Positions 33,801 through 41,718 of a stretch of 61,290 bases of DNA are shown in pieces. The stretch covers positions 1-61,290 of the forward strand of contig JAKSCC010000326.1 of the NCBI GenBank assembly GCA_022360815.1, written 5' to 3'. This DNA is from Desulfobacterales bacterium. Its GTDB lineage: Bacteria > Desulfobacterota > Desulfobacteria > Desulfobacterales > Desulfolunaceae. The translations under genes were made by a program, and so were the position numbers. Each line of letters opens with the position of its first letter. Positions within the stretch are counted from its first letter, which is position 1. The notes beneath the pieces were generated by a model. That model was not told where the DNA came from and did not search any database. It worked only from the letters and a program-made list of their open reading frames with translations.

Positions 33801-34804
33801 TGAAGTTATTTTACGGGGAGGGGCGAAACGAAGAGGAGGCTTCCATCGTTCGATTGAGTTTTCTTCAGAAGTTGGGAGGCTCGGTGGTCGCACGGGAGCG
33901 CTCTTTGTTTCGCATGCGTGCCTCACTTTTGAAACGATTTCTTGCAAAGATTGGCCAAGAAGGGCTTTGGTTGCAACAACTCGAAGGCAAAGTGGGCCGT
34001 GGGGCTGGTGAGCGGGTGGAGGTTTTGGCTGAGAGCATCAATACGTTTATGATTACCACCTACCAGAGGCTTTCTCAGCACCTCAAAGATGCCGGGCAGG
34101 GCAGCAGCCACATCACGGATCGAGATCTGACGGTATTGGGCCGACGCATGGTGGTGCACTATGCCGCTATGGAGGGGAAGTTGATGAAGCGGGATCTGGT
34201 GAGCCAACGCCAGGTGACATTCAAACAGCTTAGTTACGCCTGGCGGAGTCGGCGCAAGCAGACGGGAACCTGGGAACTCTATGGAGGCACTCCACCAGCT
34301 GCGATTCCCTATGGAGCCCGTGGTGCTCTGTTTGCTATGGAGCCTTATGTGGAGTCTGTGGTGGTTCAGGCGGTGCTTAATGGCTACTATCATCCTGGTG
34401 TGTTGGTGAAGATGTTTCCCAACCCCACACAGGTGAGTCTGCGGGATATCATTCGGCTTATGGAAGTTCTTTTGGAGCGTTTCCCTCAGGGAGAAGAGTT
34501 TACCATCAGCTCTGAAGATTTGCTGGAGGGTGAGAAAGTGCGTCGTGCCATCCTTATCGTGGGGTTAGACTCTCCCATGCTGACCGGTGCTTTTACGACG
34601 TTTACCCTTTTTTTTATGACCAGTTGGGGAGCGTATCATATTCGTTATTTTCATAATGAAGAGGGATTTTCCACTGCCATTGATGCCCTCTATGAAGCTC
34701 GAAAAGATGTGGCGTTCGCCTTTGAATCTGGGGACGTTCATGTGTTTGTCCCCGAGAGGATTCGTAAACGTCTGAGGGGCGGCGAGGCTGCGGTCCATAT
34801 TTGA
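30896..34804 (+). CDS. class I adenylate cyclase with HEAT and pentapeptide repeats
   Basis: The last 560 residues resemble the enterobacterial CyaA catalytic domain: YTIGSSGSVAQTTSSDIDYW at about 760-780 (nucleotidyltransferase G-S-x-S-D-x-D motif), LILKEEFYRTFQVVAGK, DGEYFGASIWQLFKSFFSPF and KMALLE. This family makes cAMP from ATP. Residues about 20-450 are helical repeats of HEAT type, and about 475-615 form pentapeptide repeats (FSGAIF, FEGGDF, FASFESCSF), a beta-helix not present in CyaA of E. coli. No membrane segment is visible. No ribosome site precedes the ATG, so the start may lie elsewhere. A class III adenylate cyclase follows 360 bases downstream. Confidence 0.85.
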   Translation: MAFTVNESFEIRRAKAQGRRALRDRWETAENALRPGLLSEFLELDPDFCVELSLGILEDPYRPLRERAFQTLHTLAKSAGSTGAESLGTGSDEIFSELCYRAMNESSSLTTLSLLFHLLLEAGGSGVLRAFDYFRMHPGRQRELVDLAKGYSPLERLRLFIPFALAPRHVKRKTAPVLEPLLRMEAAASDVVDFLFELRKSAPYGLAEVRALCGDYFDDLMAASRLREYVMGRMATLLPGAATLNAVGALAWFTEDGLPLELFDLLAEGVPGPLKAMACEVIQGAGPVWMAKGRDALLQGAQGDDDSVLDVFPLMARVWDAQTVSKVLVSLMGKWDDEKGSLLRDRLWWVLAQLEAVKLGGVLKHLPPENARVAIRGMAKALVAMGGDVAASVFSFYQSGQTPGMQRASELFLQARQASRDAARELILKETDPGSCEEAVETRGFFGSLMERPHIRRFKRDPLGDLFGESFVGNIFSSQDFSGQVFKGGDFSGAIFIEVNFSEARFEGGDFRFASFESCSFQGAGFTECFFDGAVFRRCALEKAELLRCGLSRARLYETNAFQSRIRDCSLSNARIIHSSFAGAVLRQARMAGTLIAACDFTDSHFYDTSFTRAKWQMNNLARMHCDQGQGPISDDPVMGDHFLDESLFSAEQLASRWLNLLHLAQEMTRQRRAFLRFNQRRLALCQDSLKERQEELFELIPLLIHDPTLPVPGEPEGAEGAPAGIFGFDPSESLFDLAESHLGVVPEVSFSEESYDGLYTIGSSGSVAQTTSSDIDYWLCLGEKGGTPDALKRLAHRLEAIEAWVLSGYGLEIHFFVMEPEAIRENRFGGSDKESSGSAQGLILKEEFYRTFQVVAGKLPFWCVTPPEMRSFYYEPLFSVASGVWCDCIDLGEVKEIPDGEYFGASIWQLFKSFFSPFKSVLKMALLERTISGEEKGRLLCDVLKSRWSTGGWGGVGEDPYLLLYETLKLFYGEGRNEEEASIVRLSFLQKLGGSVVARERSLFRMRASLLKRFLAKIGQEGLWLQQLEGKVGRGAGERVEVLAESINTFMITTYQRLSQHLKDAGQGSSHITDRDLTVLGRRMVVHYAAMEGKLMKRDLVSQRQVTFKQLSYAWRSRRKQTGTWELYGGTPPAAIPYGARGALFAMEPYVESVVVQAVLNGYYHPGVLVKMFPNPTQVSLRDIIRLMEVLLERFPQGEEFTISSEDLLEGEKVRRAILIVGLDSPMLTGAFTTFTLFFMTSWGAYHIRYFHNEEGFSTAIDALYEARKDVAFAFESGDVHVFVPERIRKRLRGGEAAVHI

Positions 34805-35167
34805 TGTGTTTTGGCGGGCTCTTTTTTTTGTATGACGATACTCTCGTCAAGAAAAGATGGCATTTCATTAAAAACGGAGTGTTTTGATGCGGTGCCTTTC
34901 CAGTTGTGAAGGGGCGAAGACCCAGCGTTTAGGGGACTATGGCATACCCGGCCTTTCCGAGAAATATCCTGTCCCCATGGTGGGTTTCTTTCCTGAAAGT
35001 TCTTGTCTCGACTCTTTTCCTGCTAACATGATGGTTAAGTAATGTGGTACAAATTTTGTTGCTACCTGGTTAAAGTGATACGGATCACTGCGAAATCCGT
35101 ATTAAATGAGGTAGTAAAGAAGATGTCGTCACGTGGTGCTTTGGGGTGCGCAAGGGGAGGCGGTGGA
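34805..35167 (+). other. regulatory gap between the two adenylate cyclase genes
   Basis: A short stem TGACGA/TCGTCA (34833-34849) lies after the class I gene, preceded by an eight-T run. The rest carries no recognisable gene. The CRP-like palindrome is at 35074-35089, and TAGTAA at 35112-35117 could be a -10 box. Confidence 0.4.
35074..35089. promoter_or_regulatory. CRP/FNR-type operator upstream of class III cyclase
   Basis: AGTGATACGGATCACT is a perfect inverted repeat with the TGA-N8-TCA-like core of CRP-family sites (consensus TGTGA-N6-TCACA). If TAGTAA at 35112-35117 is the -10 box, transcription would start near 35124 and the site would be centred near -42, the class II activator position. 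Confidence 0.5.
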
Positions 35168-37324
35168 ATGACAATGGGATATAAAATGAGAAGGGGATTG
35201 ATGGCATCCGTCTTGGCGGCTATTGTTGCCACGCTTTTGGTGGGCGTATTCTCTTTGACCCCCCTTTATCAAAACATGGATTATGCTCTCTCTGATGCCA
35301 TTACCCGCGGGTTTACCCCTGAGGGGCTTGCCGATTCCCGCGTGGTTATTGTGGCCATTGATGACACTTCCATTCAGAATTTTTCCAAAATATACAATGT
35401 AAATTGGCCCTGGCCCCGGGAGTTTTACGGGCTCGTTACCGGCTATTTTCATCGAGCCGGCGCAAAGGCTGTGGTTTTTGACATGCTCTTCACCGAAAAA
35501 GAGGTGGACCGAGTGGATGTGGACGCCGAAGCCTCAGAGCAGAGTTTTTCCGATGCCATTGCCACAAATGGCCGTGTGGTTTTGGGTGGCGTGGCGCTAC
35601 GAGGCGAGCACGAAGTCCGTGAAGGGCTTCCAAGGGGCCTGCGTTTTCCAGGAAGCGAGACCCTTCCTGCTCCCACCTACGACACCCTTACACCGCCTAT
35701 TCCTTCCCTTGGAGCGCATGCGCGAGTGGGGGTGGTCAATTTCTTGACCGACAGCGATGGTGTTGTGCGTCGCATGGCGCCTTTTTTTCGTGTGGGAAAG
35801 CGCCTTTATCCACAGCTTGCATTTGCTACCTATCTGGCAGGTACTGGAGATAGGGTGGTGCGTTTTGATGCCACCCAAGGGGTGCTGGTGACAGAGCAAC
35901 AGGTTATTCCCGTCGATGCAAAAGGCAATCATACCATTTTGTGGTACGGAAAGGGTGGGCCAGAAGGCATCTATCGTTACGACAGTTTTTATGATGTGCT
36001 TCGATCTGTGGTGGCTGAGATGAATGGCGAAACCCCGGTGATCCGGCCCGAGGAGTATGAAGGGGCTTATGTGGTGGTGTGTGGGACCGCATCGGGGTTG
36101 ATGGATCTGAAGTCGACTCCTTTTACCCCACGGGCGCCCTATCCTGGCGGTGAAATTCAGGCGACGGTTTTGGATAACTATTTGAATGGACGCCATGTGA
36201 GGGAGATCCCCCTTGCCTGGGTGGTGGCTCTTTCCTTGCTGCTCTCTTTTGTCGCGGCTTTTGCCTTTGCTGTGGGACGTTTTACCCTGGCCCTCGGGAC
36301 CAGTGGAACGCTTGTGGGCCTCTCTCTTTTCGCCGGATGGTTTGTTTTAAAACCTGGCGGTGTTTTAGTGGATCTGCTTTTTCCTCTTTTGACTTTGGGA
36401 CTTACCGCTACGGTCTCTGCGGTTTACCGCATGGTCACCGAAGGGGCAGCCAAACGTCAGATTCGAGCCATCTTTTCCCGCTACCTTCACGAAGCTGTGA
36501 TCAATCATCTCATGCGAAATCCCGATACGGTCTCTTTAGAAGGCACCGAGTGTATTGGAACCGTACTTTTTACCGATCTTCAAGGGTTTACCACCTTTGC
36601 CGAAGACAAAACACCTCAAGAGCTTATTAAGGTTTTAAATACCTATTTTGAGGTGGTCACCGGCATTGTTTTAGAGCAGGGAGGAATGCTTGATAAATAT
36701 ACGGGAGACGGCATCATGGCCGTATTCGGGGCTCCGGTGGCTCGGTTGGACCATGTGCGGGCCGCTTGTGAGGTGGTCCTTGAATTTGGACGGAAAAGGG
36801 TCAACAGCCTGATTCCATCGGAGCAAGGCGATATCCTTACGCGAATTGGGATCAGCTCGGGCCCTGTAGTGGTCGGAAATCTTGGCAGCGCGCGTCGCAT
36901 GGATTTCACTGCCATTGGCGATACGGTGAACCTCTCTGCTCGTCTTGAGGGGGTGAACAAAGCGTATGGCACCACCAATATGCTTTGTGAAAACGCCTGG
37001 CAGCAGGTGAAGGATCTCTACCTTTTTCGAGAGGTGGACTGCATTCGGGTTAAGGGAAAGAGTCGCCCCATTCGAGTTTTTACCTTGGTGGATCGTCTGG
37101 AGTCGGTGACACCAGACGTAAAGGCTGTGGAAGAAGCTTTTGCAGGGGCTTTGGGCATCTATCGAACCGGTGCATGGGATGAGGCGGCAAAGGCGTTTCA
37201 ACGGGTTCTTGCTTTGGCTCCTGATGACGGCCCGGCCCGCGCCTATGCAGAGCGTTGTCACATTTTAAAGCAGAACCCCGACCTTGTGGATGAGGATGGG
37301 GTGTTTAATTTTCAAACCAAGTGA
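35168..37324 (+). CDS. CHASE2 class III adenylate cyclase
   Basis: A membrane helix (residues about 8-30) leads to an extracytoplasmic CHASE2 sensor domain (VVIVAIDDTSI, WPWPREFYGLV, AVVFDMLFTE, ending near residue 350), then three membrane helices (about 350-420) and the class III catalytic domain. Catalytic residues are visible: metal Asp in LFTDLQGFTTF (about 470) and YTGDGIMAVFG (about 513), adenine-selecting Lys in LDKYTGDG, and Asp in TAIGDTVNLSARLEG. ATP specificity is therefore likely. A TPR-like tail follows. The start at 35168 has GGGGAGG about eight bases upstream. It produces cAMP in response to an external signal; the ligand is unknown. Confidence 0.88.
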   Translation: MTMGYKMRRGLMASVLAAIVATLLVGVFSLTPLYQNMDYALSDAITRGFTPEGLADSRVVIVAIDDTSIQNFSKIYNVNWPWPREFYGLVTGYFHRAGAKAVVFDMLFTEKEVDRVDVDAEASEQSFSDAIATNGRVVLGGVALRGEHEVREGLPRGLRFPGSETLPAPTYDTLTPPIPSLGAHARVGVVNFLTDSDGVVRRMAPFFRVGKRLYPQLAFATYLAGTGDRVVRFDATQGVLVTEQQVIPVDAKGNHTILWYGKGGPEGIYRYDSFYDVLRSVVAEMNGETPVIRPEEYEGAYVVVCGTASGLMDLKSTPFTPRAPYPGGEIQATVLDNYLNGRHVREIPLAWVVALSLLLSFVAAFAFAVGRFTLALGTSGTLVGLSLFAGWFVLKPGGVLVDLLFPLLTLGLTATVSAVYRMVTEGAAKRQIRAIFSRYLHEAVINHLMRNPDTVSLEGTECIGTVLFTDLQGFTTFAEDKTPQELIKVLNTYFEVVTGIVLEQGGMLDKYTGDGIMAVFGAPVARLDHVRAACEVVLEFGRKRVNSLIPSEQGDILTRIGISSGPVVVGNLGSARRMDFTAIGDTVNLSARLEGVNKAYGTTNMLCENAWQQVKDLYLFREVDCIRVKGKSRPIRVFTLVDRLESVTPDVKAVEEAFAGALGIYRTGAWDEAAKAFQRVLALAPDDGPARAYAERCHILKQNPDLVDEDGVFNFQTK

Positions 37325-37335
37325 GGGGGTCCGTG

Positions 37336-38538
37336 ATGAAAATGAGACTTTGTATGGTTGTCTGTATGGTGCTGCTGACAGCGGTTTCGGCCCTGGGTGA
37401 GACCATTGAGGTCTCTTCGGCATCGGTGAGATCCAAACCCGGGGCGTTCTATCCGGTGGTCGCGACTCTAAAAAAGGGAACTTTTGTGGATGTTTTGGAG
37501 AACAAAGGTCGTTGGTGCAAGGTGAAGGCTCCCGTGAATGTAACGGGGTGGCTCTCGGCCAATGCATTGAAGCCTCAGGAGAAGGCCATCGATTATGGTT
37601 TGCTTTCTGTGGATACCTCGGGGAAACGCATGGCCACCATCATGGTTACGGCTGCGGTGAAGGGATTTTTTGAAAACCCTGTGGGCCGGGGGCAGCTCAA
37701 TAAGCAAATTTTTGAGTCTCCTTTCGTGCGATACATCGTCCCTGAAGAGTACGAAAAATTTAAAAAAGAGACTTTTTCAGGCCGCCGAACACACGAGAGC
37801 TTTCTGGCCAGCACGAACCTCGCATGTGCTCAAGGGTTTCAGCTCAGCGAGAGGATGATCGCCACCAGTGCTTTTATTGCAGGGCGGCTTGCCGAACCAG
37901 GGTTGGTGCAGGACCGCAGGCTGGTGACCTATGTCAACAATCTTGCTCAGCTCATTGCAGAGAGCTCTGAATTTTACGATCTGCCCGTGAGTGTGCATGT
38001 GGTGAACACCGACCGTATTTTCGCCAATGCGACTCCCATCGGGGTGATTCTTATCTCAAAGGGCATGCTGGATATGGTGCGTAGTGAAAATGAGCTTGCT
38101 TGCCTTTTGGGGCATGAGATCTCTCACATTACCCTTCAGCATGGGATGACCGAAGCTTCTCTCAGACGTTCGAAGATTGATGCCGACGACGCCTTTTCCG
38201 AGATGGGCGATGAGCTGGGAGTGGGTGCCTTGGAAATGGAGATGGACGATTTGGCTCTGGCGATGTTTGAGCGCGCCATTCGCGGCCGAAAAGAGGCGTA
38301 TGAAATGGAGGCAGACGGTCAGGGTATTCTTTATGCACGGCGTGCGGGTTACGATCCTTCCGGTATGAGCTCCCTTTTAAACCGCCTGAAGCCCAAAGCC
38401 GATGAGGCGGCCTGGGAGGAGGACCCATCACATTGGCTGCCGAGCACCATGGATCGGCGCATAGAAAAGTTACCGACTCGGGCGTCATCAAAAGCGTATC
38501 TTCGTTTGGGTAGCCGGTATCATCGTTACGTTAACTAA
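37336..38538 (+). CDS. SH3-domain M48-family metallopeptidase
   Basis: A signal peptide (cleavage after SALG near residue 21) is followed by a bacterial SH3 domain (SASVRSKPGAFYPVVATL, then VTGWLSANAL). Residues about 170-400 are an M48 peptidase with GHEISHITLQH (H260, E261, H264) and a third ligand in YEMEADGQG. It should be a periplasmic zinc protease of the BepA/LoiP kind, involved in envelope quality control. It lies 11 bases after the class III cyclase gene with GAGGGGG before the start, so it is co-transcribed with it, a hint that the cyclase senses the envelope. Confidence 0.88.
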   Translation: MKMRLCMVVCMVLLTAVSALGETIEVSSASVRSKPGAFYPVVATLKKGTFVDVLENKGRWCKVKAPVNVTGWLSANALKPQEKAIDYGLLSVDTSGKRMATIMVTAAVKGFFENPVGRGQLNKQIFESPFVRYIVPEEYEKFKKETFSGRRTHESFLASTNLACAQGFQLSERMIATSAFIAGRLAEPGLVQDRRLVTYVNNLAQLIAESSEFYDLPVSVHVVNTDRIFANATPIGVILISKGMLDMVRSENELACLLGHEISHITLQHGMTEASLRRSKIDADDAFSEMGDELGVGALEMEMDDLALAMFERAIRGRKEAYEMEADGQGILYARRAGYDPSGMSSLLNRLKPKADEAAWEEDPSHWLPSTMDRRIEKLPTRASSKAYLRLGSRYHRYVN

Positions 38539-38578
38539 CGTTAGCCATGCCGTGATGGTTTTATAAACGTTGTGGTGC

Positions 38579-38610
38579 AAAAAAGGGGCTCTTTTTGGGC
38601 CCTTTTTTTT
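38579..38610. terminator. bidirectional terminator
   Basis: AAAAAAGGG (38579-38587) pairs with CCCTTTTTT (38600-38608), flanked by A and T runs, between the M48 gene and the convergent decarboxylase gene. Confidence 0.75.
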
Positions 38611-38634
38611 GTGGTGAAACGGCGAGGGGGGCGA

Positions 38635-39852
38635 CTACCGAATCAGTATCTCTCGAAATGTGCCACGCATGCAGTGGTTGGAACTCATGGAGGAGGCGTA
38701 GGCTCCGGCATTGATAAGGGCGATGGTGTCTTCTTCAAGGATGGGTGGCAGGGGATGGCTTTTTATAAAAATATCCAAAGCTTCATTGATGTTTCCACAG
38801 ACGGTGACAGGCTCCTTTTTTCCCGGACGCAGGCAGGCGACCACCGGTTCAAAGGGAAGAGCGTAGATGGCGGGTTCAATGGCGATGTTAAAACCGGCGT
38901 TGACCCCTACAAAGCGCGTGGACTGGCGTGTTTCGACCGTGTTGGCAGTGAGAAGGAGAAGCCCGGCGTCTTTGACGATGTAGTCTCCGGGCTCCACTTG
39001 AAGTGTGAGTCTTGTGTCGCCGAAAACGCGTTGAATGACTTCAGCCCAACGATTCAGGTCCAGGGGCAGATCATTTTGAGTGTGGGGCACCCCCAGCCCC
39101 CCCCCCAGATTGAGAGCGGTTAGGCTGGGGATTTTTTTTGCAAAGTCCTTGGCTTGAAGAAGGATTTTTTCCCAGACAGGAAGCTGGGTGTTTAAGTAGC
39201 CGCATCCGGTATGGAGGTGAAGGGTGGTGATGGTGAGGTGGTAGTCTGCTGCCACGGCAAGGGCTTCGTCAAATTGCTCTTCGTAGATGCCGAATTTTGT
39301 GGTGGCATCTCCACTGTAGTGCAGCAGCTCATTTTCGCCGTACCCCACCCCCATGGCCGGATTGATGCGCAGGCCGATGGCCCGCCCCGGATCCCTTTTT
39401 CCCAACCGTCGAAGGGTGCTGATGGCATCACAGTTGATGTGGAGCCCTTTGAAAGGGAGAAGTCTTTCGAGATCTTGATTGGATACCGCTGTGGCAGTAT
39501 AGGAGATCGCCTCTTCAGGAAACCCGCAGGAAGAGGCGAGCATCACCTCTTCGGGAGAGCAGGCGTCAATGCCGCAAAGCCCTCGGCCGGCCATCTGGCT
39601 TAAGATGGGGGCGAACCGATTGGCCTTCATGGCGTAGAAGAGTTTGGCGTCAAGGCAGGTTTGGGAAAGAGCCCGCTTGAGCCTCTCTATGTTGGATTCG
39701 ATGCGTGGGGCGCTGTAAGCAAAGGTTGGGGTGCCAAAGCGTTTTACAAGGGCATCGATCGGTTTTCCCTCAAAAAAGAGGAGCCCCTCTCTGTATTCAA
39801 GTCCGGCGCGTTCCCACCAGAAGTGTGTATGGGTTGAATCAGGCGTGTTCAT
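38635..39852 (-). CDS. PLP-dependent decarboxylase, LysA-like fold type III
   Basis: The protein has the alanine-racemase-like barrel motifs of diaminopimelate/ornithine decarboxylases: FYAMKANRFAPIL (PLP Lys, about residue 75), HLHTGCGYLNTQ, ALNLGGGLGVPH, LQVEPGDYIVKDAG and INAGAYASSMSSNH. The usual CESGD-type motif is replaced by CGNINEALD, so substrate choice may differ from DAP. It overlaps the upstream SET-domain gene by 14 bases and is translated with it. I chose the ATG at 39852; the longer frame covers most of the SET gene. Classic lysine synthesis neighbours (dapF, dapA) are absent. Confidence 0.8.
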   Translation of the reverse strand: MNTPDSTHTHFWWERAGLEYREGLLFFEGKPIDALVKRFGTPTFAYSAPRIESNIERLKRALSQTCLDAKLFYAMKANRFAPILSQMAGRGLCGIDACSPEEVMLASSCGFPEEAISYTATAVSNQDLERLLPFKGLHINCDAISTLRRLGKRDPGRAIGLRINPAMGVGYGENELLHYSGDATTKFGIYEEQFDEALAVAADYHLTITTLHLHTGCGYLNTQLPVWEKILLQAKDFAKKIPSLTALNLGGGLGVPHTQNDLPLDLNRWAEVIQRVFGDTRLTLQVEPGDYIVKDAGLLLLTANTVETRQSTRFVGVNAGFNIAIEPAIYALPFEPVVACLRPGKKEPVTVCGNINEALDIFIKSHPLPPILEEDTIALINAGAYASSMSSNHCMRGTFREILIR

Positions 39853-40345
39853 GGGCAAAGACGAGAGTGCATCGGCTGGAGAGAGAGTTGAGGTAGTCGC
39901 GTCCTTCACGGTTGATGGTTTCAAGTCTTCCCGTGATCCATTGGCGGCATTTTCGAGCTTTGCAGGCACAGGCGAACTGGCGGTAGAGTACATCTTCGGT
40001 GGAGGCGTAATCCATGGTGAGGGCTTCACCCGGAGCAATATCCTTAAGAGCTCTCATGGTGAGGGTTTTCATGTTCAGTTCCACATTGGGATCGCAGGAG
40101 TGAAGGAGGTACCCCACAAAGTGGGGGTCGTAAAGGTGCTTGCTGGGGCTGATTTGAAGGGTATGGAGTTTGATTTCGTTTAGAACTTCTCCGGTAAAGC
40201 GCGCCATCTGCTCGCCTTTTTGAAAGAGGCGGCGGGTAAAAAGGCCAAAACCCTTTTCATCTCCGGCCTTTGAGACAAAGAAGTCCTGCCTTGTTGGATA
40301 ATCCGAGGACTCTTCGTGGATTTCTAAAGGGTAAATCTGCTGCAT
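39839..40345 (-). CDS. SET-domain protein methyltransferase
   Basis: This 168-residue protein shows SET motifs in order: GFGLFTRRLFQKGE, LLHSCDPNVEL (equivalent of NHSCxPN, with Leu for Asn), GEALTMDYASTE, and a post-SET Cys cluster ACACKARKC. Such proteins transfer a methyl group from SAM to lysine. Bacterial SET proteins are often of unknown target. A good GGAGGATCC site precedes the start. The 14-base overlap with a PLP decarboxylase gene suggests joint function. Confidence 0.8.
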   Translation of the reverse strand: MQQIYPLEIHEESSDYPTRQDFFVSKAGDEKGFGLFTRRLFQKGEQMARFTGEVLNEIKLHTLQISPSKHLYDPHFVGYLLHSCDPNVELNMKTLTMRALKDIAPGEALTMDYASTEDVLYRQFACACKARKCRQWITGRLETINREGRDYLNSLSSRCTLVFAHEHA

Positions 40346-40501
40346 GGATCCTCCATCTTGGTATGTGCCCCACAGGTATTGTGTGATGCCTGAACCGGCC
40401 TCTCTGACAAGATGGCCGGATTTCTTGATGCCGTCGTAAAAAGTCGACGCTTACGACATCGTGGAAAGAAACGAAGCAGGAACTCCAGATGTTGTCGCTC
40501 A

Positions 40502-41644
40502 CTATGGCGCAATTTGACTTTTTGCGGGGCCACTTTTTTTTTGACTCTCCTCGGCATGTGTTGCCGAAATGTCAAATGTTTCGAGCTTTTCTCGAGGGGT
40601 GTAGTCTCCATGGGTTGCCAGAAAACCAGAGCCAGATGGGATGACTTGGTTTGTCTGGGTGAGGGTGAGGGCCTTTTCTTGGGCCATCACCACGGGCACA
40701 TGGTAGACGCGGTTCATATGTTTTATGGGTTTTCTCGTTTTAAGCCGGTCTCGGACAAATTTCAGGTGCGCCTTAAACCGATTTCGACAGAGTTTTTTGG
40801 AGAGGCTTGGGGTTGCCTTGGCCCTTTCATCAAAAAGCGGGGCAAAGGCAGAATCTGTCTCATATGAGACACTGGAGCGTCCCGTGGCCATGGCCGCCTG
40901 CATGGTGGTTCCGGTTCCTGAAAAAGGGTCCAGTATGGTGTCTCCCTGTGCGGAATACATGAGAATAAGTCGCAAGGGCAGTTCCAGCGGGTAGGCGGCA
41001 CTGCGCTGTCTCACATGGGCGTCACCTGTCTCTTGCCTTATCCCTGAGATATCGCTCCAGATATCCGAGTACCAGCGGTTTCTCTCCTCCCAAAAGATGG
41101 CGGATCGGCTTCGTGTCTCTTTGGCCATTCCGGGTTTGAATACCCTTTTTCCCCCTTTGCGGAAGAGAAGGATATACTCATGCTCCTGGGTAACATAAGC
41201 GCCTGCAGGAAGCGTGCCGGAGCCCATGAATTTGTTGGGCGCTGTGCTGACCTTGCGCCAGAGGATTTCCGGGAGAGGGGTGAGCCCTCTTTGGATGAGG
41301 GCCATGGTGATACGTGCGTGATTGGGGTAGCAGGCAAACTCCCCCGCAAGACTTCGTGTGGCATCTCCAATATTGATAGCAGTAAATCCACCGGGCTTCA
41401 GGGTGCGCACCACCCCATCCCACACCTTGTCGAGGTGGCGATGCATCGCTTCAAAAGCCTCCATGCCGTTTTCTTGTGAAAGGGCCTGGGCAATAGCAGG
41501 ATCGGAGCCTGAAAAGCACTCGTCCCACATGGCAATCATGGGGTAGGGTGGCGAGGTGACCACAAGATCGATGGTGCTGTCTGGTATCTCGTCCATGGTT
41601 GTGGCGCAGGAGAAGTGGAGGTGGTGCTGGGTTTCGTCTGTCAT
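40502..41644 (-). CDS. solitary DNA methyltransferase, beta-class N4/N6-type
   Basis: Motif IV VVTSPPYPMIAMWD lies near the N-terminus (about residue 28-42) and motif I LDPFSGTGTTMQAA near residue 245, the order typical of beta-class amino-methyltransferases; the SPPY form occurs in N4-cytosine and some N6-adenine enzymes. LKPGGFTAINIGD is motif V-like. No restriction endonuclease gene is adjacent, so it looks like an orphan methylase with a regulatory or protective role. I used the ATG at 41644; a longer frame begins at 41707. The C-terminal 90 residues are not recognised and may hold the target recognition part. Confidence 0.82.
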   Translation of the reverse strand: MTDETQHHLHFSCATTMDEIPDSTIDLVVTSPPYPMIAMWDECFSGSDPAIAQALSQENGMEAFEAMHRHLDKVWDGVVRTLKPGGFTAINIGDATRSLAGEFACYPNHARITMALIQRGLTPLPEILWRKVSTAPNKFMGSGTLPAGAYVTQEHEYILLFRKGGKRVFKPGMAKETRSRSAIFWEERNRWYSDIWSDISGIRQETGDAHVRQRSAAYPLELPLRLILMYSAQGDTILDPFSGTGTTMQAAMATGRSSVSYETDSAFAPLFDERAKATPSLSKKLCRNRFKAHLKFVRDRLKTRKPIKHMNRVYHVPVVMAQEKALTLTQTNQVIPSGSGFLATHGDYTPREKLETFDISATHAEESQKKSGPAKSQIAP

Positions 41645-41718
41645 GAAATGAGGGTCTTTGTGTCTGTAGTGGGTGAAGGCCGCAGACGCACAGGGCCTCT
41701 GCGGCACGATTTAAGCGA

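Noticed and set aside
34860..35040. Possible c-di-GMP riboswitch in the gap before the class III cyclase
   Set aside because: Short GC-rich pieces look similar, but the conserved GEMM core and its pairing could not be found.
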